Below, in pieces: positions 19,504-29,597 of a stretch of DNA of 64,000 bases (its first letter is position 1; each line of letters starts with the position of its first letter). A program made the translations under genes and the position numbers. Under the pieces are notes generated by a model. The model saw only the letters and a program-made list of their open reading frames with translations, ran no database searches and was not told the origin of the DNA. The DNA is from Gammaproteobacteria bacterium (GTDB lineage: Bacteria; Pseudomonadota; Gammaproteobacteria; Xanthomonadales; Wenzhouxiangellaceae): assembly GCA_018819105.1 (NCBI GenBank), contig JAHJQV010000018.1, forward strand, positions 153,701 to 217,700, read 5' to 3'.

Positions 19504-22110
19504 TCAGATCGATGCGCCAAGACTTTGCGCAATACGCAGCAGATCGGCAAACACCCCGGCAGCGGTGACCTCCGGACCGGCACCGGGCCCGCGGATGATC
19601 AGCGGATTGTCGTGATAGCGCTCGGTGGTGAAGGCGATGACGTTGTCGGTCAGCGCCAGTTGGGCAAACGGATGGTCAGCGACGACGGCCTGCAGGCTGA
19701 CGCTGGCGGTGGCGGCAACAGTCTGATCGGCTGCGCCATTCGAGGTTGCTGACGCGCCGCAATCCAGTCGTGCCAGATAGCGCAGCTTTTGCTGCCGCGA
19801 GTGGGCCTGCTGCAAGCGCGCGGCCATGCCGGCATCAAGCTGCTGCAGATTGTGCATGAATTCATCCACCGGTCCTACCAGCAGTTCGCTGCCAACCAGT
19901 GCCTCCACCTCAACCTCGGGCAGGCTGATGTCCAGACCCATTTCCCGCGCCAGAATCACCAGCTTGCGAGCCACATCCATGCCGGACAGGTCATCACGCG
20001 GATCGGGCTCGGTGTACCCGGCAGCCTGTGCCTCGCGGATGAGATCAGAAAATGCCACGCCGGGCTGAAAGCGGTTGAACAGCCAGGCCAGGGTTCCCGA
20101 CAGCAGCCCTTCGATGCGCAGAATGCGATCGCCGCTGTCGATCAGATCACGCAGGGTCTGGATCACCGGCAGGCCAGCACCGACGGTGGCCTCATAACGC
20201 CAGCGTGCCTTGCCGGTCTGACAGCTTTGCCGCAGTCGCTGATAACGTTTAAGGTCACCGCTGCCGGCCTGCTTGTTGGGAGTGATGACGTGAATGCCGG
20301 CGCGCAACCAGTCGTGGTATCTTGCCGCCACCACATCGCTGGCCGAGCAGTCGATGATCACCGCATGCGGCAGATGCTCGGCATTGACCTGATCGGTGAA
20401 CGCCTGCCATTGCAGCGCCTGGCCCGGGTCTGCCAGCAGTGCGGACCAGTCGGGGTCAGCAGTTGCGTCTGCATTCATGCCGTCATGCTGCAGGCCGTTG
20501 TCGAGCAGCAACATCTGCCGGCTGTTGGCCACGGCGCGCAGACGCAGATCAATGTGGGCGGTGTTCAGCAAGCGCGTGCGCGCGGCAGCGAGCTGTCGCA
20601 GCAGCGCCTGGCCCACCTGACCGGGACCGATCAGACCCACCGACAGAGTCTGATCGGACAGATAAAAACCGGCATGCATGGCGCGCAGCGCGCGCACCGA
20701 CTGTTGGGCATCCACCGCCACCGAGACATTGCGTTCGGAGCTGCCCTGCGCGATTGCCCGCACATTGACCCCGGCTCTGCCCAGCGCCGCAAACAGGCGA
20801 CCGGCGACACCGGTCTGACCGGCCATGCCGTCACCGACTGCGGCAAGCACATGGATGTTGTCACTGCAATGAATGCCGAGCAACTGGCCCATCTCCAGTT
20901 CGGTACGGAACGCTTGCTGCAACTGTGCTCGGGCCCGCTGCGCATCGGCCTGCGGCAACACAAAGCAGATGGAGTGCTCGGACGATCCCTGCGAGATCAT
21001 GGTCACCGACAGACCGGCGCGGTGCAGTGCCTGAAACACGCGTTCGGCGGTGCCGGGCACACCGAGCATGCCGGCACCTTCGAGATTGATCAGCGCCAGA
21101 TCACTGATGCTGGTGATGCCCTTCACCACCGGCTGCGGCTGGCCGCTGGCGTCAATGCGGGTGCCTGGCAGATCAGGTTTGAAGGTGTTGCGGATGAAGA
21201 TCGGAATGTCGCGCGCAATCACTGCGGTCATGGTTTCCGGATGCACCACACTGGCACCGAAATAGGCCAGCTCGAAGGCTTCCCGATAAGACAGCGACGG
21301 CATCACCTGCGCCTGTGGCACCTTGCGAGGATCGGCCGACATCAGCCCGTCCACGTCGGTCCAGATGTGCAGCTCATGCGCCTGCAGCAGGGCGGCGAAG
21401 ACACTGGCGCTGTAGTCGCTGCCATTGCGCCCCAGCGTGCTGATCAGCCCGTCGCTGTCACGGCAGACAAAGCCGGTGATGACCAGGCGGGTGTCATTGT
21501 CGACGGCGCGGTCCGGCATCTGGGCCGACCACCAGGCCTGCAGCCGTGCGGCGCTGCTGGTCATGTCGACGGTAGGGCGCAGCCCGGCTGTGCTGTCGGC
21601 TGCGGTCAGCACCAGCACTTCGCGCGCATCCAGCATTGTTACAGCCAGTTGCTGGCGACGAAACCAGGCGGTGAGCAGTTCGGCGGCACAGACTTCGCCC
21701 AGCCCGGACACCAGTTGCACCGCTGCCGGCGGTGCCGTGCCCAGCAGTTGCAGACCTTCCAGCAGGTGTTGCAAACGTGTGAAGCGTTGCTGCATTGAGG
21801 CGTGGATGGCGGCATCGCCACCGAGCTGCTGCAGACATTGCAGATGCCGGTCGCGCAGTGCCTGCAGCTGTTGTGGCCATTGCCGGTCGCCTGCCGCTGC
21901 GGCATTGATCAGCTGCAGCAAACCATCGGTGACCCCGCCCATGGCCGAGACGACGATGGCCTGATGCGGCTGAGTCAGGCTGGATAGCAGCTCACCGACA
22001 TGCGCGAAAGCGGCCGCATCAAGCAGGCTGCTGCCACCAAACTTGTGCACCACCAGCGCCTGCGGGTAGCGGCTGTCCATGTCACTTTGCTCCATGCTGC
22101 TCCGGCTCAT
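19504..22110 (-). CDS. thrA: Bifunctional aspartokinase / homoserine dehydrogenase
   Basis: One 868-residue chain catalyses the first and third steps of the aspartate pathway to threonine, methionine and isoleucine precursors. The kinase part opens with LVVHKFGGSSLLDAAAF and contains GRNGSDYSA. Two ACT regulatory segments follow (INLEGAGMLGVPGTAERVF; IAQGSSERNVSVAV), then the dehydrogenase with GLIGPGQVGQALL, NVGAGLPVIQTL-like (VGAGLPVIQTL) and GYTEPDPRDDLSGMDVARK. The ACT motifs are closer to ThrA than MetL. Starts at 22110, 22095 or 22080 are possible. No leader peptide or attenuator was seen upstream, and thrB and thrC are not adjacent. Confidence 0.9.
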   Translation of the reverse strand: MSRSSMEQSDMDSRYPQALVVHKFGGSSLLDAAAFAHVGELLSSLTQPHQAIVVSAMGGVTDGLLQLINAAAAGDRQWPQQLQALRDRHLQCLQQLGGDAAIHASMQQRFTRLQHLLEGLQLLGTAPPAAVQLVSGLGEVCAAELLTAWFRRQQLAVTMLDAREVLVLTAADSTAGLRPTVDMTSSAARLQAWWSAQMPDRAVDNDTRLVITGFVCRDSDGLISTLGRNGSDYSASVFAALLQAHELHIWTDVDGLMSADPRKVPQAQVMPSLSYREAFELAYFGASVVHPETMTAVIARDIPIFIRNTFKPDLPGTRIDASGQPQPVVKGITSISDLALINLEGAGMLGVPGTAERVFQALHRAGLSVTMISQGSSEHSICFVLPQADAQRARAQLQQAFRTELEMGQLLGIHCSDNIHVLAAVGDGMAGQTGVAGRLFAALGRAGVNVRAIAQGSSERNVSVAVDAQQSVRALRAMHAGFYLSDQTLSVGLIGPGQVGQALLRQLAAARTRLLNTAHIDLRLRAVANSRQMLLLDNGLQHDGMNADATADPDWSALLADPGQALQWQAFTDQVNAEHLPHAVIIDCSASDVVAARYHDWLRAGIHVITPNKQAGSGDLKRYQRLRQSCQTGKARWRYEATVGAGLPVIQTLRDLIDSGDRILRIEGLLSGTLAWLFNRFQPGVAFSDLIREAQAAGYTEPDPRDDLSGMDVARKLVILAREMGLDISLPEVEVEALVGSELLVGPVDEFMHNLQQLDAGMAARLQQAHSRQQKLRYLARLDCGASATSNGAADQTVAATASVSLQAVVADHPFAQLALTDNVIAFTTERYHDNPLIIRGPGAGPEVTAAGVFADLLRIAQSLGASI

Positions 22111-22140
22111 GCCGCTTGATGTTGCCGCGGCCGGTCGGTC

Positions 22141-23586
22141 TTAGCCGTCGTCGCTGCTCAGCGTACCAGAGCCGAAATCGACACCGCTTTGCGCCACCAG
22201 CCAGGTGGTCACCACCCAGGCGGCCAGGTTCTGCTGCAATGCAGCCGGGTCGATCTTGTCCAGGGTGTCGTTGTCGGTATGGTGCAGATCAAAATACTCA
22301 CTGGCATCCTGGCGCAGTGCAATGTTGGCCACACCGGCGTTGATCAGCGGAAAAATGTCACTGCCGCCGGGTTTGCCGTTGCTGCCCAGCTCAATGCCGA
22401 GTGGAGCCAGCAGTGCATGCATGGCGCTGATAACATCCCAGCCAGCTGGATTGACACGGGCATCGATGCGGTAGATGCGTCCGGCACCAAGATCGGATTC
22501 CAGCGCCATCACCTGGTGCTGCAAGGGCATGGCCGGATTCTGCTGCTGCAGATGCTGCAGATAGGCATAGCCGCCGTACAGACCCTGCTCTTCATTGGCA
22601 AACAGCGCCACACGCAGGCCGCGTTTTGGCCTTGTATCCAGATCCATGATCAGCTTCGCCGCTGCGGTGACGATGCCGACACCGGCACCGTCGTCCACCG
22701 CACCGGTGCCGGCGTCCCAGGAATCCAGATGTGCGCCGAGCACAATGAAGTCATCGGCGGCCGTGCCGGTGACCTCGCCGAACACATTGTAGGAGGTCGC
22801 TTCGCCGTCAAATCCGGTTTGCAGATTTAGCATGACCTGCGGGGACATGCCCAGCTTAAACAGGCGCTCGATCTGATCGGCATCGGGGTTGGACACTGCC
22901 GCTGCCGGCACGATGCCGCTGCCGTCTTCGGGTATGCGCGTGGTGCCGGTGTGAGCGATGCGGTCGTGATCGGTGCCTACAGAGCGGATCAACAGCGCGC
23001 TGGCGCCCTTGGCTTTGGCCACGGCCGGGCCGCTGCTGCGTCCGGGCACGGTCTGGCCATAACCGTGACCATCCTGATGCCGTTCCATGCGCTTGTTGAT
23101 GAAGGCGATCCTGCCTTCGAGGCTGTTGTCGGGCACCGCCTGCAGCGCCTCCAGATCTTCGAACATGACCAATTCGGCCACCAGTCCATGAGCGGGCGTG
23201 GCCGGCGAGCCGCCCAGTGCCATGATGGTCAGATCCTGTGGGCCCGGGGTCAGCAGCTGCGCCGATTCCTCACCACGATGCCAGTAGGGAAAGGTCACGG
23301 GCTGCGTCCAGACACGATCAAAACCCAGCGTCTTGAGCTGGTTCACCGCCCACTGCACCGCCAGCGCATCCTGCGGTGTGCCGGCAGCGCGGGCACCGAC
23401 ACGGGTGGTCAGATCGGCGGTGATGGCATAGGCCAGATCGCTTTGCAATGCCTGCTCACGCAACTGTGTGGCGATGGCCAGATCAGCTGCGCTGAAAGCA
23501 AATACGCTGCTGTCATCGTCGGCCGGTGCGGCGGCAGAGCTCAGCAGCAGAGCGAGAAACATGAGACGGGCCAGAAAGTGATGCAT
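22141..23586 (-). CDS. Exported M28-family zinc aminopeptidase with PA-like insert
   Basis: A 481-residue exported peptidase starting at ATG 23586 with signal peptide MHHFLARLMFLALLLSSAAA; the frame is open upstream but the extra residues are unlikely. A PA-like substrate-guiding insert (VAKAKGASALLIRSV) precedes the M28 core with zinc ligands in GAHLDSWD, AVDDGAG, NEEQGL, ESDLGAG and the final HHTDND. M28 members cut N-terminal amino acids in the periplasm or outside. It lies 30 bases downstream of thrA on the same strand's upstream side, so it may be transcribed independently. Confidence 0.85.
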   Translation of the reverse strand: MHHFLARLMFLALLLSSAAAPADDDSSVFAFSAADLAIATQLREQALQSDLAYAITADLTTRVGARAAGTPQDALAVQWAVNQLKTLGFDRVWTQPVTFPYWHRGEESAQLLTPGPQDLTIMALGGSPATPAHGLVAELVMFEDLEALQAVPDNSLEGRIAFINKRMERHQDGHGYGQTVPGRSSGPAVAKAKGASALLIRSVGTDHDRIAHTGTTRIPEDGSGIVPAAAVSNPDADQIERLFKLGMSPQVMLNLQTGFDGEATSYNVFGEVTGTAADDFIVLGAHLDSWDAGTGAVDDGAGVGIVTAAAKLIMDLDTRPKRGLRVALFANEEQGLYGGYAYLQHLQQQNPAMPLQHQVMALESDLGAGRIYRIDARVNPAGWDVISAMHALLAPLGIELGSNGKPGGSDIFPLINAGVANIALRQDASEYFDLHHTDNDTLDKIDPAALQQNLAAWVVTTWLVAQSGVDFGSGTLSSDDG

Positions 23587-23667
23587 ATTCGTGTTCCAGG
23601 TAATGTTACAACTGATCATACCGCAGCCTGCTGCCGAGGCAAACGGCAGCATCGGCTGGCAGGTCGA

Positions 23668-24264
23668 TCAGATGTCGGCGAGATAGTTCTTGATGCCGTC
23701 GAGAAACATCTGTACGGCAATGGCCACCAGCACCAGTCCCATCAGCCGCTCCATGGCGATCAGCCCGCGGCGGCCAAGAAAATGTTGCAGATGGGTGGCA
23801 GCGAGCAGTATCACCGCACTGATCAGCCAGGCGCAGAACAGCGCCAGCACCCAGGTTGGCATCTGACCCGGCTCGCGCGCAGCCAGCAGCATCAGCACGG
23901 CCAGTGAGGAAGGCCCGGCCACCAGCGGAATGGCCAGCGGCACCAGCAGCGGCTCGCCATCGATGTCGTCTTCAGCCTGCGCGGCCTTGGCCACCGGAAA
24001 CACCATTTTCAGTGCGATCAGAAACAGAATGATGCCGCCGGAAATGTACACCGACTCCTCGCTCAGATGCAGCGCCTGCAGCACCCATTGGCCGCCAAAC
24101 AGAAACAGCATCATCACCAGCAGTGCCAGCAGCATTTCGCGCAGCACAATGCGCAAGCGCCGATGCTGGGGCACGGTTTCCAGCACGCTGAGGAAAATCG
24201 GCAGGTTGCCGAGCGGGTCCATGACCAGAAACAGCAGCACCAGAGCGCTGTAAAAATCCGTCAA
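23668..24264 (-). CDS. MarC family integral membrane protein
   Basis: The 198-residue protein has six hydrophobic segments and the family signatures VMDPLGNLPIF near the N-terminus and PLAIPLVAGPSSLAVL in the middle. It resembles YhgN and other MarC proteins; their transport role is not established and MarC itself is not a drug efflux pump. It is followed by the M28 peptidase gene and preceded by rppH on the same strand. Confidence 0.88.
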   Translation of the reverse strand: MTDFYSALVLLFLVMDPLGNLPIFLSVLETVPQHRRLRIVLREMLLALLVMMLFLFGGQWVLQALHLSEESVYISGGIILFLIALKMVFPVAKAAQAEDDIDGEPLLVPLAIPLVAGPSSLAVLMLLAAREPGQMPTWVLALFCAWLISAVILLAATHLQHFLGRRGLIAMERLMGLVLVAIAVQMFLDGIKNYLADI

Positions 24265-24315
24265 AACAAGTGTCCTGTGGTTGTGCTGGCGGCAGTGGCC
24301 AGCTTGCTCTGGCCG

Positions 24316-24822
24316 TCAGCCGACCTGCTTGCTGATGTCCTCGTGATCCGGCAGCAGTGGTTCCAGATGCTTCAGTGCGCGCACATAAACACGGCGCTTG
24401 AAGGCCACGACTTTCTGCACCGGGTACCAGTAATCCACCCAGCGGTATTCGTCAAACTCGATGTCCTCATCGCCATCGACACCAAGGGTGATGCGCGATT
24501 CGTCCGCCATCAACCGGAGCAGAAACCAGACCTGCTTCTGACCGATGCAGACCGGCTTGCTGTGGCGACGTCTGTAGCGATACGGCAGGCGATAACGTAA
24601 CCAGCCGGGCGTTGAGCCCAGCACTTCTACGTCATCTGCGCGCAGACCTGTTTCCTCGGCCAGCTCCCGGTACATGGCTTCCAGCGGTGTTTCATCGGTG
24701 TTCATGCCGCCTTGTGGAAACTGCCAGCCGTTGTCCTGTACCCGCTTGGCCCAGAGGACACGTCGATCCTCGCGCGCGATGACGATACCGACGTTCGGTC
24801 GGAATCCATCCGGATCAATCAT
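24316..24822 (-). CDS. rppH: RNA pyrophosphohydrolase (Nudix)
   Basis: RppH removes pyrophosphate from 5'-triphosphate mRNA and so triggers RNase E-dependent decay. From ATG 24822 ([19 protein letters not shown]) the product has 168 residues. The Nudix box is complete ([12 protein letters not shown] then [11 protein letters not shown]). The family marker WQFPQGG and the RYR/PYRYRR basic segment are present. The E. coli protein has 176 residues. An ATG two codons earlier is open but the family aligns from MID. Confidence 0.93.
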   Translation of the reverse strand: MIDPDGFRPNVGIVIAREDRRVLWAKRVQDNGWQFPQGGMNTDETPLEAMYRELAEETGLRADDVEVLGSTPGWLRYRLPYRYRRRHSKPVCIGQKQVWFLLRLMADESRITLGVDGDEDIEFDEYRWVDYWYPVQKVVAFKRRVYVRALKHLEPLLPDHEDISKQVG

Positions 24823-24996
24823 GATCAATCCAGCGCATCAGCGCAAATTATTAAACTGCTCCGATCTTACGATATCTGCCCGATTCTGTACAGTTTTTTG
24901 TCTGTCGACAACTTGGCAGTGGATATCGGAGCCGCTGCTGGCTTGCAGTTTGATGAGGTGGTGCCTTACAGGCGCCCTTGGACAAACCTCAAGTGC

Positions 24997-25341
24997 CTAT
25001 GCCACGCAATCGATGCCATCGAGTGCCATGTGGATGAGCAGCCCAAGGCCGACCAGATGCAGCACATTAACCGGATGAGTCAGGCCCGTGACTCTGCTGT
25101 TCCGCCCAACGATCAGGGGCAGCACGAACAGCAGCAGATAGATCACAATCGCCGGAACGGTATGCAGCGGGTGGAACCCGATGGAGCAACGCTCGGGATC
25201 GTAGATTGGATCGGCCAGCAAATGATCTGCATCGACCAGCATGGTGGCCACCAGGATCAAGCTTGTGTTGCGCCAGCGGCGACGGTAAAAGGTCAGCGCG
25301 ACCAACAGCGGGATCAGGAAATGCAGGGCGATGTGTAGCAT
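24997..25341 (-). CDS. DUF6122 family small membrane protein
   Basis: A 114-residue protein with three to four membrane segments and a conserved polar core: MLHIALHFLIPLLVAL, VDADHLLADPIYDP, CSIGFHPLHT and LGLLIHMALDGIDC. The His/Asp pattern fits a family of short hydrolase-like membrane proteins I know as DUF6122. Function is unknown. It lies downstream of nothing on the same strand within 200 bases and is probably transcribed alone. Confidence 0.75.
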   Translation of the reverse strand: MLHIALHFLIPLLVALTFYRRRWRNTSLILVATMLVDADHLLADPIYDPERCSIGFHPLHTVPAIVIYLLLFVLPLIVGRNSRVTGLTHPVNVLHLVGLGLLIHMALDGIDCVA

Positions 25342-25545
25342 GCTCGATCACAGTTGCGGTTTATTTTGCAGCACGACAACGAACATCGACAGTGGTGATG
25401 ATTGTCGGACAAAAAGCGTACAGATGCATGGCGATTTTGGCAGGACTGTGGGCGTCCGAATTTCAGCAGATTCGGCGCATTGAGTATCAAAACATGAGCA
25501 GCATTTTGTTCTAGGTCAATCCAGGACCGGCATGTCTGCAATGGA

Positions 25546-26040
25546 TCAGGTCCGTGGAATGCGCACCGCCGTGGCCATGATCTGGTATTCGAAATCGGCC
25601 ACCGGCGTGGTTTTCGGCTTCTGCTTCATATCTTCGGCAAAATGGGCCGCCTGTTGCGGGGTCAATGTCACGCGTTCGAGCGTGCCGGCCAGGGTGACGG
25701 TTTTGCCCGCAGAATCCGTGGGGATGAAAAAGCCATAGTCCTGGAAGCGGACGCGCGCCACGGCTTCGCCGTCGCGGGCGATGAAAAAACAGCCCTTTTT
25801 CTGGCACACCTGTTGGATCTCGGTTTCGATCACGACCGACTGTCCTGCCAGGTCGTCGAGTTGTGCAATCGCCTCGCTCAGAGAATGCATGACTTTGCTT
25901 GCCGGCAGCACCGCGCCATAGTCTGCATGGGTTTCGGTTTCGTTCACCGGCTCGGACAAGCTGACGACAGCATCGTCTGCCAGTGCGGCTGTGGTGACTG
26001 TGGCGACGGCCATCAGGCCGGTCAACAGCAATGTGCGCAT
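25546..26040 (-). CDS. Exported DUF4920 domain protein
   Basis: The 164-residue product has a signal peptide (MRTLLLTGLMAVATVTTAALA) and a compact domain with CQKKGCFFIARDG and VRFQDYGFFIPTDSAGK, the hallmarks of DUF4920. The paired CxxxxC could bind a metal or form a disulfide. Function is unknown; the family is found in the periplasm of proteobacteria and Bacteroidetes. Confidence 0.8.
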   Translation of the reverse strand: MRTLLLTGLMAVATVTTAALADDAVVSLSEPVNETETHADYGAVLPASKVMHSLSEAIAQLDDLAGQSVVIETEIQQVCQKKGCFFIARDGEAVARVRFQDYGFFIPTDSAGKTVTLAGTLERVTLTPQQAAHFAEDMKQKPKTTPVADFEYQIMATAVRIPRT

Positions 26041-26130
26041 CCATCTATCCTGTCAAAGTGCATTACCAAACCAGGATAGAATTGTAACCCGGAGGCGGTC
26101 GAGTGCAATGTTTGCTTCAGATCTGCTCGC

Positions 26131-27546
26131 TCACTCAACCGGCCTGGTGCTGTCCAGCAGATCGGTATCACCGCTTTGCGAGCGTTCATCATTGACCATC
26201 TCTTCAATGTGTCGATCAGGACTCACATCCAGCACAGTGTCATTGGCGGCATGGCCGGTTTTCTGCCGGCTCTCTTCCTCCGGCACGTTCCGCGTTGCCT
26301 CAGAGTCTGCAGCAGACTGCGGCATGGCAGATCGCCCGCTGACGTTTTCGAGTCGAACCCGGTACAGCGGCTCGGGCAGGGTGAAGCCGCCGTGTTCGAT
26401 GGCGTCTTTCGCCACCTTGATTGCCAGGCTGCGCATCTTCCAGAAATCGCTTTTGGTCTGGTCCATCCAGGCCATGAAGGTGATCACGATGGTGGAATCA
26501 CCAACCGTCTTGATGATGGCGGTGGGCGCGGGGTCGACGACCATGTCGGCAATGTCACGGATCGCATCGAGTCCGGTGGCCATCGCAGCAATGGGGTCGT
26601 CAGCGGCATCGACACCAAGATTGAATTCGAGGCGGCGCTCCGGGTTGCGGGTGTAGTTGAGGATGACGGACTTGTAGACCGTTGCATTCGGAATGCGCAG
26701 ATGGTTGCCATCGAGTGTCATCAGAATCGTTGCGCGCGAGGTCAGCCGAACAACCTTGCCTTCGTGCTCATTGATGGTGATGTGATCGTTCGCCCGGAAC
26801 GGCTGACGCAGGCTGAGCATGATGCTGGATATGTAGTTCTCCATGGCGTCACGCACGGCAAATCCAATCGCCAGGCCGAGCAGACCGGCACCGCCGAGGA
26901 TGGTCCCCATCAGCGTCGTTGCCCCCATAAGATTGAGTGCAAGCACAAGCCCGATGATGACGAAGGCGATGCGCATTGCCTGAGCCATGAGTTCGGCCAG
27001 AAAGACATTCGGTGCGATTCGGTTCCACAGCGCAGTCCATCTGCCAAGGCGATGGCCGGCAAATGCCAGCAAGACTAACACCAGAGATGACACCACCACC
27101 AGCGGCCAGGCTTTCATCCAGCGCGTCAGCTTGGCCGCAAACTGGTCGAGAATCGGGATCACATTGCCCTCAACGTCGAGGGTGCGCTCGATTTCGTCCT
27201 CGACGGTCACGATACCTTCCAGACGCTTCGCCAGGCTCAGCGCCTTCTGTGCCTGTGCTTCGTTGGAGACCTGCCCGGACAAGATCACCACACCCTGTTG
27301 AACCGAGACCTCGACCTTCGCCAACGTGTCAATCTGTGCGTAGATGTCCTCGATTCGCTTCTGGATGGTCGGGTCCGCCAGCTCGCGCGGTGCGGCTTCG
27401 ATCACAGAACTGGGATCGGCGGCCTGGTCTTGCGCCAGCGATTGTGCCAGTGCCTGTTGTGCCAGCGCCCCGCTGATGCTCAAGGCACAAAACAACAGAG
27501 TCAAAACCAACTGAAATGGATTCAATCGCGGCACGTCAAACGGCAT
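26131..27546 (-). CDS. Mechanosensitive channel (MscS family) with BON domain
   Basis: The 471-residue protein has a signal-like N-terminus (LVLTLLFCALSISGALA), a BON domain at about residues 50-120 (VSVQQGVVILSGQVSNEAQAQKA), two or three membrane helices, and an MscS core with the pore-lining GLAIGFAVRDAMENYISSI and the beta domain INEHEGKVVRLTSRAT...RIPNATVYKSVILNYTR. The BON domain may bind phospholipid or peptidoglycan in the periplasm. The C-terminal 70 residues are polar and low complexity. It probably releases solutes on osmotic downshock. Confidence 0.88.
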   Translation of the reverse strand: MPFDVPRLNPFQLVLTLLFCALSISGALAQQALAQSLAQDQAADPSSVIEAAPRELADPTIQKRIEDIYAQIDTLAKVEVSVQQGVVILSGQVSNEAQAQKALSLAKRLEGIVTVEDEIERTLDVEGNVIPILDQFAAKLTRWMKAWPLVVVSSLVLVLLAFAGHRLGRWTALWNRIAPNVFLAELMAQAMRIAFVIIGLVLALNLMGATTLMGTILGGAGLLGLAIGFAVRDAMENYISSIMLSLRQPFRANDHITINEHEGKVVRLTSRATILMTLDGNHLRIPNATVYKSVILNYTRNPERRLEFNLGVDAADDPIAAMATGLDAIRDIADMVVDPAPTAIIKTVGDSTIVITFMAWMDQTKSDFWKMRSLAIKVAKDAIEHGGFTLPEPLYRVRLENVSGRSAMPQSAADSEATRNVPEEESRQKTGHAANDTVLDVSPDRHIEEMVNDERSQSGDTDLLDSTRPVE

Positions 27547-28033
27547 TGATGGCGGTGCTCATGGCCTGATTATAGCGCTGTCTCCCGCTGTATTAGTGAA
27601 CGCTTGTACGCGCTCGACCATGTCGCGGGGCGATGGTGGATCGCAAGCACGGGGGGCAGTCACATGGCAAAGATCAGCGGAACGATTTTCGACGGCGAAA
27701 CCCATACGGGACGGGCCTTTGCGAGGTCTCCGCCTCGTTTGGGCGCGCTCATTGGGGCAAAAACATTCCATCATGGCCAAACCACACTTGCCCAAGCCAA
27801 GCCAAGCCGGAGCCTCTTGCAAATACGCCGTCGCGCCCGTGCTGAGTGATTCAGAGGTTCCTTAGACCAGATTCGCACAATACCGGTGGCGGCGATTACC
27901 GCGTGAACCGAATCCGCATCTGCGGCGTCCTTCTCGTGAAACGTCATGAACCCATGGCGGCGTGACCAACCTGTCCAGTCGTTCCGATGGTGAATGCGGG
28001 ACCGACCCGACAGACCATGAAGGAGAAACGAAG
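27547..28033. other. Region without a confident gene
   Basis: Between the divergent MscS and hydrolase genes several short overlapping plus-strand frames are open at 27596-27865, for example one starting MAKISGTIFDGETHTGRAF at 27664. None resembles a known family or has a good ribosome binding site, and they contradict each other by frame. The segment may be a remnant of a mobile element, but no inverted repeats were found. The end holds the AAGGAG site of the hydrolase gene. Confidence 0.4.
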
Positions 28034-28891
28034 TTGCACCAAATCATCATTGGAATGCTTTTGAGCTCAATTGTGCCGTGGGCTGCTGCCGCGTCTGGGG
28101 GCGATCCGGACCGGGCACTGAATGGCATGCTCGAGTTTCAGGATTACCGGCTCGAATACCGCTGCCGCGGGGAAGGTGTGCCCGTGCTCTATCTCGAATC
28201 GCCGTCGGGACTGAGTGCGACCGAGGCATTCGCGCCCGTGTTCGATGCGATGGCCGATCGAACTCGTGTCTGCCTGCTGGAGCGCCTGGGTTTCGGTCAT
28301 AGTGACGCCCCGATTCCTGGCCTGGTACAGACGGCGCGCGACTATGCGGATGAACTGCACGTGCTGGTCGAGCGCATATCACCCGACGACGAGATCATAA
28401 TCGCCGGTTACTCGTTTGGCGGCTTCATCGCACGGGTATACGCCGACCGCCATCCAGAACGGGTCACGGGTCTGCTGATGATCGACGCGGCGCACGAAGA
28501 CCTGTTTCGCGAGATGAAGCGCCGATTATCGGCCCAGGATTGGGCGCGGCTCCAGGAGGTTTTCGACTGGTTCGTCGAACACCTTGGACACGATGCCTGG
28601 GCCAGTCAGTTTGAAGTTGAGCGCGCTTTGATCGATCCGGATCTGCCAGTGGTGGTCATTTCTCGCGGACTTGACCACCAGCGTCTGCGCCTGACCGGGA
28701 TGTCAGAAGGCGCATACCGGATCGCCAACGACTTGCACGATCACTATCAGCGAGACCTTGCAGGCCTGACCCGAAACACGACGCGGATGGTGGCCCGTAA
28801 AAGCGAACACCTGATCGTCGAAAGCGAACCTGAGATCGTGCTCGCGGCTCTGGACCGATTGCTGCGTGTTGTGCACACGAACAAGCAGTGA
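28034..28891 (+). CDS. Exported alpha/beta-hydrolase
   Basis: The likely start is TTG at 28034, preceded by AAGGAG and giving a signal peptide (IIIGMLLSSIVPWAAAA); a GTG at 27962 is also open. The 285-residue product carries the nucleophile elbow GYSFGG, an acid in MIDAAHED and a catalytic His in ARKSEHLIVES, in the usual order. It resembles periplasmic esterase or lipase-like hydrolases with an oxyanion region around LESPSGLSA. Substrate unknown. It stands alone, 180 bases before the toxin-antitoxin operon, within accessory DNA. Confidence 0.78.
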   Translation: MHQIIIGMLLSSIVPWAAAASGGDPDRALNGMLEFQDYRLEYRCRGEGVPVLYLESPSGLSATEAFAPVFDAMADRTRVCLLERLGFGHSDAPIPGLVQTARDYADELHVLVERISPDDEIIIAGYSFGGFIARVYADRHPERVTGLLMIDAAHEDLFREMKRRLSAQDWARLQEVFDWFVEHLGHDAWASQFEVERALIDPDLPVVVISRGLDHQRLRLTGMSEGAYRIANDLHDHYQRDLAGLTRNTTRMVARKSEHLIVESEPEIVLAALDRLLRVVHTNKQ

Positions 28892-29071
28892 GTCGATCGG
28901 AGCAGATCCTCTGGATCGACTGGACAGGTGCAACCGTCGTTGGCGTGGTGACGGTTTCCCTGCATGGCGAGTTGCGGGACATCCATACTCTGACTTTATG
29001 CGTTTCCGGAAACATCGACATATGGGGTATGCTATAGTGCATCAATAGTATGACGTGTGGAGGAGTTCGGG

Positions 29072-29317
29072 ATGGCCACGGTACGCAAGACGATCACACT
29101 GACCGATGCCCAGGACAATTGGATCAAAGCCCAGGTTGCCAGTGGCGATTACACCAATGACAGCGAGTATTTCCGCGATCTGATCCGTCGTGATCAGGCA
29201 AAGGCAAGTGCGCTGAGAGCTGCCATCGACGAGGGTCTCAGCAGCGGTCGGGACAGTCGCAGTCTGAACGATATCTGGGCCGCTGCGGAAGCTCGTTACC
29301 GCACATCGAATGGCTGA
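29072..29317 (+). CDS. parD: ParD-family antitoxin
   Basis: The 81-residue product from ATG 29072 (GGAGGAG site 7 bases upstream) begins MATVRKTITLTDAQDNWIKA and continues GDYTNDSEYFRDLIRRDQ, the ribbon-helix-helix and helix pattern of CC2985/ParD antitoxins. The N-terminus binds operator DNA; the C-terminus wraps the toxin. It overlaps parE by eight bases. The upstream AT-rich segment has a -10-like TATAGT at 29033-29038 and is probably autoregulated. Confidence 0.9.
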   Translation: MATVRKTITLTDAQDNWIKAQVASGDYTNDSEYFRDLIRRDQAKASALRAAIDEGLSSGRDSRSLNDIWAAAEARYRTSNG

Positions 29318-29597
29318 ATATCAGTTCTCGCGCCGGGCAGCGATAGACCTGGAGGCGATCGCCGATTACACGATCGAGCAATTCGGCATCGAACAGGCGC
29401 GAGACTACCGCGACCACCTGAAGGTTTGTTTCCAACAACTTGCAGACAACCCTCGAATCGGTCGACCCGCCGAGCAGTTGAGCGCCGGACTGCGCCGTTT
29501 TGAGTATCGCTCCCACATCATCTTCTACCAGGCAGATGGCTCTGATATCCTGATCGTGCGTGTCCTGCACTATCGGTTCCAAGAGTGCAATGCCTAA
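29310..29597 (+). CDS. parE: ParE/RelE-superfamily toxin
   Basis: The 95-residue product begins MAEYQFSRRAAIDLEAIADYT and contains GRPAEQLSAGLRRFEYRSHIIFY, typical of ParE toxins, which poison DNA gyrase. Length is normal. It overlaps parD upstream and the DUF3883 gene downstream, each by eight bases, so all three reading frames form one translationally coupled unit. Confidence 0.9.
   Translation: MAEYQFSRRAAIDLEAIADYTIEQFGIEQARDYRDHLKVCFQQLADNPRIGRPAEQLSAGLRRFEYRSHIIFYQADGSDILIVRVLHYRFQECNA

Noticed and set aside
19789..21798. 669-codon plus-strand frame
   Set aside because: Antisense to thrA; composition of a shadow frame and no family similarity.
27596..27865. Three overlapping short plus-strand frames
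   Set aside because: Mutually exclusive, no ribosome binding sites and no recognisable family.
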